Positions 7,357-11,647 of a stretch of DNA of 11,647 bases are shown one piece after another; position 1 is the stretch's first letter; each line of letters opens with the position of its first letter. The DNA comes from Cytophagales bacterium (GTDB taxonomy: Bacteria > Bacteroidota > Bacteroidia > Cytophagales > UBA9547): the NCBI GenBank assembly GCA_025360395.1, contig JANYCH010000271.1:1-11647 (forward strand), in the 5' to 3' direction. A program made the translations under genes and the position numbers. The notes beneath the pieces were generated by a model. The model was given only the letters and a program-made list of their open reading frames with translations, was not told the DNA's origin and searched no databases.

Positions 7357-7593
7357 ATGAAGATCAGGTTTTTTGCTTCTTTAAAAGATCACTTTGGGGA
7401 AGAAATGGTTTTGGATAACAAGACATTTTCAACAGGAGAGGACCTTATGCTTTTTCTTGCCCAGACAAAGCCTGCGGCAAAAGACCTACTATCTAAATGC
7501 AGGATCGCGGTAGATTTGGCGTTTGTCACAAATGACAGCAACCTTTCCGGAATTTCAGAAGTGTTGGTAATGCCCCCTTCCAGCGGCGGCTGA
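7357..7593 (+). CDS. moaD: Molybdopterin synthase sulfur carrier subunit MoaD
   Basis: The 78-residue ubiquitin-like protein begins MKIRFFASLKDHFGEE, as MoaD proteins do, and ends PPSSGG. The terminal Gly-Gly is adenylylated and then thiocarboxylated, and delivers sulfur to precursor Z together with MoaE. Length matches the family (about 80). The ATG is 4 bases after the moaA stop, with a good ribosome binding site. An in-frame TTG at 7342 would add five residues overlapping moaA and is less likely. The segment before the tail (SGISEVLVMPP) replaces the more usual GDEVAxxPP. Its partner moaE and the activating enzyme are not in the window. It is the last gene of the nitrate/Moco cluster. Confidence 0.9.
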   Translation: MKIRFFASLKDHFGEEMVLDNKTFSTGEDLMLFLAQTKPAAKDLLSKCRIAVDLAFVTNDSNLSGISEVLVMPPSSGG

Positions 7594-7600
7594 TTTTTGT

Positions 7601-7608
7601 TATTTTTG
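7601..7608 (+). promoter_or_regulatory. Possible -7 element for hemJ
   Basis: TATTTTTG matches the Bacteroidota -7 consensus TAnnTTTG at every base and lies 14 bases before the hemJ ATG. The sequence 19 bases upstream (TTCC at 7578-7581, within moaD) is a poor -33. If used, the transcript would have a very short leader. hemJ may instead be read from the upstream operon, as the gap from moaD is only 29 bases. Confidence 0.35.
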
Positions 7609-7622
7609 CGTAAATAATTTGA

Positions 7623-8147
7623 ATGGCTTTTCAGTATTTAAAATCTCTGCACATCATTTTTGTCGTCACCTGGTTTGCTGGTCTTTTTTACATCGTTCGC
7701 CTTTTTGTTTATTTCTCAGAAACTGTTGGAAAACCAGAACCTGAAAAATCTATTCTCCAAGGGCAATATAAAATCATGCAAAAACGGCTGTGGTATGGAA
7801 TAACCTGGCCATCTGCCATTATAACATTAATCCTGGGAACTTCATTGATATTCCAGTATGGTACTGTGCCTGACTGGCTTTGGGTGAAACTTGGGTTTGT
7901 CCTGGGTTTGTTCCTGTATCATTTGAGCTGCCATGCCATTTTTAGTCAGCAGCAGCAGAATATTGTCAGATACAATTCAGGACAACTGAGGATCTACAAT
8001 GAACTGGCAACCATTTTCCTGTTTGCCATTGTCTTCATAGTGGTCTTAAAAAATAGCTTTAGCTGGATTTACGGGATATTAGGTGTGCTTGCCCTGGCCA
8101 TCATCCTAATGCTGGGAATCAGGGTTTACAAGCGATTAAGAGACTAG
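7623..8147 (+). CDS. hemJ: Protoporphyrinogen oxidase HemJ
   Basis: This 174-residue inner-membrane protein belongs to the HemJ (UPF0093) family, which oxidises protoporphyrinogen IX to protoporphyrin IX in heme synthesis. Signatures are LHIIFVVTWFAGLFYIVRLFVY (9-30, first helix with H10), KRLWYGITWPS (54-64), WVKLGF with K89, YHLSCH, and a last pair of hydrophobic segments. H10 and K89 sit at the positions reported as heme ligands in the family. Four hydrophobic helices are visible, as expected, and length is normal. F31 stands where many relatives have histidine (VYH). The gene follows moaD after 29 bases and ends directly against the convergent kinase gene. No other heme genes are present, so its placement near the Moco cluster may be incidental. 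Confidence 0.93.
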   Translation: MAFQYLKSLHIIFVVTWFAGLFYIVRLFVYFSETVGKPEPEKSILQGQYKIMQKRLWYGITWPSAIITLILGTSLIFQYGTVPDWLWVKLGFVLGLFLYHLSCHAIFSQQQQNIVRYNSGQLRIYNELATIFLFAIVFIVVLKNSFSWIYGILGVLALAIILMLGIRVYKRLRD

Positions 8148-10070
8148 TTAAAACTCCACAAAGAAAGAAGCTCCTTTGCCATGTTCACTTTCCAGCCAGA
8201 TCCTTCCATTGTGGAGCTGTACAATTTTCTTTACTATAGATAGGCCCAGGCCTGATGAGTTTTCTTTGCCTGTTGGCTTGGCAGACAGTTTTTTGTAGTA
8301 ATTGAAAAGGAATTGTTTGTCATCTTCTGTAAAACCAGGTCCCTCGTCCTTTATTTCAATTAAAACTGAAGCATTTTCTGGTTTACTCACAATGATCCAA
8401 ACGTTCTTTCCGTAGGGTGAGAACTTGATGGCATTTGAAACTAGATTTTCTATTACCTGAGAAAACCTGATCTCGTCGAGGGCTACTTTGAGCTTCTTCT
8501 CAAGGTTCACTACCATGTGAATGGTTTGGTTTTTTCTCTTGGCTTCAAACTCATACTGGTCAATGATGATTTGAATTGCTTTTAAAATATCAAGTTCCTC
8601 CAGTTTTAATTCCAGTTTGCCCATTTCCAGGGCAGTATTGTCCAGCAGGTCTTTTACCAAATTGGCCAGTTTTTCAGATGTTTGGCGTATCATGGACGAC
8701 ATCTGGATGATCTCTTCTTCTTTGTTGATCTGTTTGTTTTCTATGAATGAAGCCAGGGAAGTAATATTCCGCAAAGGGCCCTTGAGATCATGGGAGGCCA
8801 TTCCAAGAAATTCCATTTTTACCTTGTTTGCATTGAACAGTTCTTCATTCCGTTGTTTGGCCTTGTCCTTCTCTTCTTCCAGCTTTCCAATCTCTACTTT
8901 GTATTTGTAATCTGTTATTACAAAAGCCATTAAGATCACCTGTAAACACAATAAAAGATCGAACATTATATCATAAGATATCCCGAGATATGGTAACCAA
9001 CCTAATTTAACAAGTTCAAAAACTATGAGAGAGGATGAAAATAGCAATCGACTTACTAAAAACGGCAAGCCCAAAACATATCCTTTTCTTAAAGACATAA
9101 TACTAACCATAATCTCAAATGCAGATCCAAGAATTATTGAGAAATAAAAGACTATTAGGAATTGGTCAAGGCCAATTATAGGAGATAATGCACCAATAAT
9201 CATGATGGCAGATAATATCAAACCAGGAACATGAAATGAAGGAAGCCTTTCTTTTAATTGTAGAAAATAGGTAGTAAATAAAAAACTAAATGCGCTGGTC
9301 ATAAAACAACTGAAAATAAAGAAGTCATGGTTCAGTTTAAGATTGCCTGGCCAGAGCAAAATCTGAAGGCTCCCATTGTGGCAGAGCATTGATAAAATAA
9401 AGAAGCAATTCAGCAAAAAGAAAAATAAATAAGGTATGTACTTGTCCCTCAGGTAAATTATAAGGGCAAATATTGAAGCAAGAAAAAATATGCCTGATAC
9501 AATTCCTACTCTTAAACTATCTGCTGCCTGTCTTTTTAAAAAGTTTTCTTCTGAAGACAGTTCAAGAAATAAGGTAGTCCCTTCCCTGTCTTTGATTGCC
9601 AGATAATAATCATTTATATCATTTTCCTGGAATGGCATAGGCACAACGAACCGGTCTCTTTTTGTATGATTATGAGAAATAAGGCCTTTGTCAATATCTG
9701 AGAAAAATATTTGCTCGGCTATGCCATCTTTTACCCGGTACATTTCTAACCGGTCATGGAATAAGTAACCAATGTTAAAAAGAAACCCCCTAAAACTTAT
9801 TTTTGACTTAATTCTGAAATGAAACCAGTATGTTGAAGATGTTATGCCTAAATTGGGGTATTCCAGTTTGCATTCTTCAAATCTGGTATTGTAAGGTTCA
9901 GAAATTAAATCATTGATTGTTAGGCTGTTGGTTTTATCTTCCAATATCCTTGAACTTCTTGCAATAGAGTATGTTTTATCTTCACTATCCAGCTCTATAG
10001 TTTTGATCACCTGGCTTAAACAGCAGGTAAAAACTATAAAATTAATTAATAAAAATATTCTGAATTTCAT
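8148..10070 (-). CDS. 7TMR-DISM sensor histidine kinase
   Basis: The 640-residue membrane kinase begins with a signal peptide (about 1-20). A periplasmic domain (about 21-180) resembles the 7TMR-DISMED2 carbohydrate-like fold seen before 7TM modules. Seven hydrophobic helices fill about 187-386, followed by a charged coiled coil (391-417). The HisKA box has phospho-acceptor H427 in MASHDLKGP. The ATPase domain shows the N box ENLVSNAIKFS (541-551), G1 DEGPGF (575-580), F box FLFNYYKKLS and G2 GLGLSIV (607-613). All catalytic motifs are intact, so it should autophosphorylate. There is no receiver domain and no response regulator gene in the window, so it is an orphan here; its ligand is unknown. 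The start is ATG 10070, the only one giving a full signal peptide. The membrane half is AT-richer than the nitrate cluster. Confidence 0.92.
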   Translation of the reverse strand: MKFRIFLLINFIVFTCCLSQVIKTIELDSEDKTYSIARSSRILEDKTNSLTINDLISEPYNTRFEECKLEYPNLGITSSTYWFHFRIKSKISFRGFLFNIGYLFHDRLEMYRVKDGIAEQIFFSDIDKGLISHNHTKRDRFVVPMPFQENDINDYYLAIKDREGTTLFLELSSEENFLKRQAADSLRVGIVSGIFFLASIFALIIYLRDKYIPYLFFFLLNCFFILSMLCHNGSLQILLWPGNLKLNHDFFIFSCFMTSAFSFLFTTYFLQLKERLPSFHVPGLILSAIMIIGALSPIIGLDQFLIVFYFSIILGSAFEIMVSIMSLRKGYVLGLPFLVSRLLFSSSLIVFELVKLGWLPYLGISYDIMFDLLLCLQVILMAFVITDYKYKVEIGKLEEEKDKAKQRNEELFNANKVKMEFLGMASHDLKGPLRNITSLASFIENKQINKEEEIIQMSSMIRQTSEKLANLVKDLLDNTALEMGKLELKLEELDILKAIQIIIDQYEFEAKRKNQTIHMVVNLEKKLKVALDEIRFSQVIENLVSNAIKFSPYGKNVWIIVSKPENASVLIEIKDEGPGFTEDDKQFLFNYYKKLSAKPTGKENSSGLGLSIVKKIVQLHNGRIWLESEHGKGASFFVEF

Positions 10071-10184
10071 TTGTAATATTTGTTGTCTGGTTAGTTTAAC
10101 TTTTCAGTTTAATAGTTTAAACGAAAGTTTGTTAAAAAGTTTTTGTTTTTTTATCTAAATGTAATTAATAGCTTAACGTTGCAG
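10071..10184. promoter_or_regulatory. Divergent intergenic region with three AGTTTAA words
   Basis: This 114-base AT-rich gap lies between the kinase (minus) and the lipoprotein gene (plus). AGTTTAA occurs at 10093-10099, 10106-10112 and 10114-10120, and GTTTAAAC (10115-10122) is an 8-base palindrome followed by GAAA and GTTT. These could form a regulator binding site shared by both genes. TTTG at 10128-10131 is followed only by a weak TATCTAAA at 10152, so no good promoter match was found in either direction. Confidence 0.3.
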
Positions 10185-10541
10185 ATGTATTTAAAATTTG
10201 ATTTTCTTATATTTTCATTTTTAGCCTTGTCCTGTTCAAAAATGCCAGAAATAAAAGGTTTTGATAAAGATGGTTGGAAAAGGGATGAATTTGGATGCTT
10301 AGGTATACGTAATAAGTTTAGTGAAATTCTTGAAACCCAAAGACAATCCTTGAAAGGAGCCCAGGAAACCGATATTATTAAAATTTTAGGCCAACCAAAT
10401 TCTATCCAGATTATGGAAAGGAAACAAAAATATTTTACTTATTGGATCAATAATCCAACTTATTGTAAAGATTCTTCCACTTTTAAAGCTGTTAAAATTA
10501 GAATAAGTGCTCTTAACCAGGTTACTGAAGTATTATTTTAA
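10185..10541 (+). CDS. Small putative lipoprotein with BamE-like C-terminal pattern, function unknown
   Basis: The 118-residue protein has a hydrophobic leader and a lipobox-like LALSC with C17 as the lipidation site. Bacteroidota lipoboxes are loose, so this is plausible though not canonical. The mature part starts SKMPEIKGFDKDGWKRDEFGC (C38) and contains ETDIIKILGQPN at 61-72 and QKYFTYWI at 81-88, then C94. The order 'I..LGqP ... YfyYi' recalls small SmpA/BamE-type outer-membrane lipoproteins, but no confident family is claimed. C38 and C94 could form a disulfide. ATG 10185 is chosen over an in-frame ATG at 10143 because it gives the cleaner signal peptide. The gene overlaps the end of convergent trpS by 9 bases and is divergent from the kinase. 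Confidence 0.7.
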   Translation: MYLKFDFLIFSFLALSCSKMPEIKGFDKDGWKRDEFGCLGIRNKFSEILETQRQSLKGAQETDIIKILGQPNSIQIMERKQKYFTYWINNPTYCKDSSTFKAVKIRISALNQVTEVLF

Positions 10542-11510
10542 ATTAAACCCCAGGTTCTTTCTAACTCGGGCTAAAACAGGCCCTGAAGTATCTCTCGCTT
10601 TGACAGCTCCTTTTTTTAATTCATTTCCTACTTCAGACCGATCATGGTAAAAGAAATTAAATTTTTCTCTTTCATTCGCAAAAGCAGAAATCAGTTTTTC
10701 AAATAAAACCTGCTTGGCAGTTCCATAACCATAATTGCCACTTTCCAGGCTACGGCGCATTTCAAAATCTTCATCCTGGTTTGCAACAAGTGAAAAAATC
10801 TGGTAAACAATACAAGAATCTGGATCTTTAGGCTCTTCAACAGTTTTAGCATCAGTTACAATACTCATTACTTTCTTTCTAAGCTCTTTTTCAGGCAAGA
10901 AAATATCTATGTAGTTATTGTAGCTTTTGCTCATTTTCCTCCCATCAATTCCCGGAATGGTCATTGTATCCTCAGAAATTTTAGATTCAGGAAGTATAAA
11001 TGTTCCCGGATATCGATGATTGAAAGCTCCGGCAATATCACGGGTCATTTCTAAATGTTGTTTCTGGTCTTTTCCAACAGGCACTAAGTTTGCATCATAT
11101 AGGAGGATGTCAGCAGCCATCAAAACAGGATAGGTAAATAGTCCGCCACTCACTTCTGCCAGATTTGATACTTTATCTTTGAAAGAATGGGCATTCTCTA
11201 ACATAGGGAAAGGCGTAAAGCAGTTTAATATCCAGGCAAGTTCACATACTTCAGGTACATCAGACTGACGGTAGAAAACAGTTTTATCTGTATCCAGACC
11301 CATAGCGAGCCATGCACTTGCTGTTGCATGGGTATTTTCATCTATAACTTTACCGTCTTTGATTGAAGTCAGGGAATGCAAGTCGGCTATAAATAAGAAG
11401 GATTCATTTTTAGGATCTTTGCTTAATTCTATAGCTGGTTGAATGGCTCCAAGAATATTGCCTAAATGTTGTCTTCCTGAGCTTTGGGTACCTGTTAAAA
11501 TGCGGGCCAT
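10533..11510 (-). CDS. trpS: Tryptophanyl-tRNA synthetase
   Basis: The 325-residue class I synthetase charges tRNA-Trp with tryptophan in the cytoplasm. The HIGH-like motif is in SSGRQHLGN (10-18), and KMSKS is at 192-196. Other family signatures include FIADLHSLT, LYDANLVPVGKDQKQHLEMTRD-type tRNA synthetase core sequence, and NCFTPFPMLENAHSFKDK near 95-112. Length matches bacterial TrpRS (about 325-335), and the frame is intact. The start ATG (11510-11508) follows three tandem heptamers. The stop overlaps the lipoprotein gene on the other strand. It has no co-directional partner in the window. A possible promoter lies at 11549-11579. Confidence 0.97.
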   Translation of the reverse strand: MARILTGTQSSGRQHLGNILGAIQPAIELSKDPKNESFLFIADLHSLTSIKDGKVIDENTHATASAWLAMGLDTDKTVFYRQSDVPEVCELAWILNCFTPFPMLENAHSFKDKVSNLAEVSGGLFTYPVLMAADILLYDANLVPVGKDQKQHLEMTRDIAGAFNHRYPGTFILPESKISEDTMTIPGIDGRKMSKSYNNYIDIFLPEKELRKKVMSIVTDAKTVEEPKDPDSCIVYQIFSLVANQDEDFEMRRSLESGNYGYGTAKQVLFEKLISAFANEREKFNFFYHDRSEVGNELKKGAVKARDTSGPVLARVRKNLGFNLK

Positions 11511-11511
11511 A

Positions 11512-11532
11512 TTTAGTATTTAGTACTTAGTA
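11512..11532. repeat. Three tandem heptamers (TTTAGTA, TTTAGTA, CTTAGTA) before trpS
   Basis: TTTAGTA at 11512-11518 and 11519-11525, and CTTAGTA at 11526-11532, are head-to-tail. On the trpS strand they read TACTAAG TACTAAA TACTAAA and end one base before the ATG, so they fill most of the predicted leader. The unit count would change leader length in steps of seven bases. Confidence 0.7.
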
Positions 11533-11548
11533 GACTAAGACCTGAGGG

Positions 11549-11579
11549 TGAAATTATGGAAAGTTTTAAGACTGACAAA
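11549..11579 (-). promoter_or_regulatory. Candidate trpS promoter
   Basis: On the minus strand TTTG (11579-11576) is followed after exactly 19 bases by TAATTTCA (11556-11549), which agrees with TAnnTTTG at four of six defined positions. Transcription would start near 11542, giving a leader of about 30 bases. The -33 TTTG lies in the loop of the hairpin at 11569-11588. Confidence 0.45.
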
Positions 11580-11588
11580 CATCAGTCT
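11569..11588. promoter_or_regulatory. Perfect 7+7 palindrome centred on the trpS -33 element
   Basis: AGACTGA (11569-11575) and TCAGTCT (11582-11588) are perfect inverted repeats around CAAACA. On the plus strand CTCTTTTT-like bases follow, giving it the look of an intrinsic terminator, but no plus-strand gene ends here. Its position over the candidate -33 element makes an operator at least as likely. TTAAGACT (11566-11573) can alternatively pair with AGTCTTAA at 11601-11608. Confidence 0.45.
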
Positions 11589-11647
11589 CTTTTTGGATTA
11601 AGTCTTAATACTGAGAACTAATAATTGCAGGAGTCTTAATTCGACAA

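Larger units (their letters stand above)
11520..11621. repeat. Imperfect inverted repeat flanking the trpS promoter
   Basis: The left arm starting at 11520 (TTAGTACTTAGTAGACTAAGAC) resembles the reverse complement of 11598-11621 (TTAGTTCTCAGTATTAAGACTTAA), sharing TTAGT, CT, AGTA and TAAGAC in order with a small gap. The inner perfect hairpin at 11569-11588 lies between the arms. AGTCTTAAT also recurs as a direct repeat at 11601-11609 and 11632-11640. The design resembles a small palindromic repeat element or a complex operator. It was aligned by eye. Confidence 0.45.

Noticed and set aside
11569..11594. Hairpin plus T-run as an intrinsic terminator
   Set aside because: There is no plus-strand gene ending here, the stem is short and AT-containing, and the T-run is broken by C. 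An operator fits the position better.
1..11647. CRISPR arrays, tRNA, rRNA, insertion sequences or phage genes
   Set aside because: No repeat-spacer pattern, cloverleaf, transposase or phage gene was found by reading both strands.

Overview
The window looks like chromosomal DNA from a Bacteroidota bacterium, probably of the Cytophagales type. The evidence is moderate-to-low GC content, two promoters with the Bacteroidota spacing TTTG-N19-TAnnTTTG-like, a 7TMR-DISM sensor kinase, a HemJ-type protoporphyrinogen oxidase, and few Shine-Dalgarno sequences. Species assignment is not possible from sequence reading alone.

Layout. At the left edge is the 5' part of a minus-strand TMEM175-family channel gene (1-490). 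A 331-base regulatory gap follows. It holds a promoter whose -33 element is overlapped by a perfect 8+8 palindrome. From 822 to 7593 runs a compact plus-strand nitrate-assimilation and molybdenum-cofactor cluster. It encodes a 1162-residue fusion of nitrate reductase with a NirB-type FAD/[2Fe-2S] reductase, a 499-residue nitrite/sulfite-reductase-like protein with a C-terminal rubredoxin, MogA, MoaA and MoaD. Gaps between these genes are 4 to 44 bases with the starts chosen here. hemJ (7623-8147) follows, possibly with its own -7 element. A minus-strand 7TM hybrid sensor histidine kinase abuts hemJ tail to tail with no base between. A divergent small lipoprotein gene (10185-10541) overlaps the end of minus-strand trpS (10533-11510). 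The right edge (11511-11647) is the trpS upstream region, rich in tandem and inverted repeats.

How the genes work together. The fused nitrate reductase can in principle take electrons from NAD(P)H through FAD and a BFD-type [2Fe-2S] cluster to its own [4Fe-4S]/Mo-bisMGD centre. The neighbouring protein keeps the two-fold scaffold of siroheme nitrite/sulfite reductases but shows no cysteine tetrad for siroheme-4Fe4S. It carries a complete rubredoxin, so it is more likely an electron carrier or assembly partner than a nitrite reductase. MoaA, MoaD and MogA supply the first step, the sulfur carrier and the adenylylation step of cofactor synthesis. MoaC, MoaE, MoeA, MoeB, a nitrate transporter and a true nitrite reductase are not in the window and must lie elsewhere if the pathway is complete.

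The most interesting points are the apparently heme-less NiR/SiR-like rubredoxin fusion beside the nitrate reductase fusion, the palindrome over the nas promoter, the moaA Gly-Gly codons that double as the moaD ribosome binding site, and the repeat-dense trpS leader.
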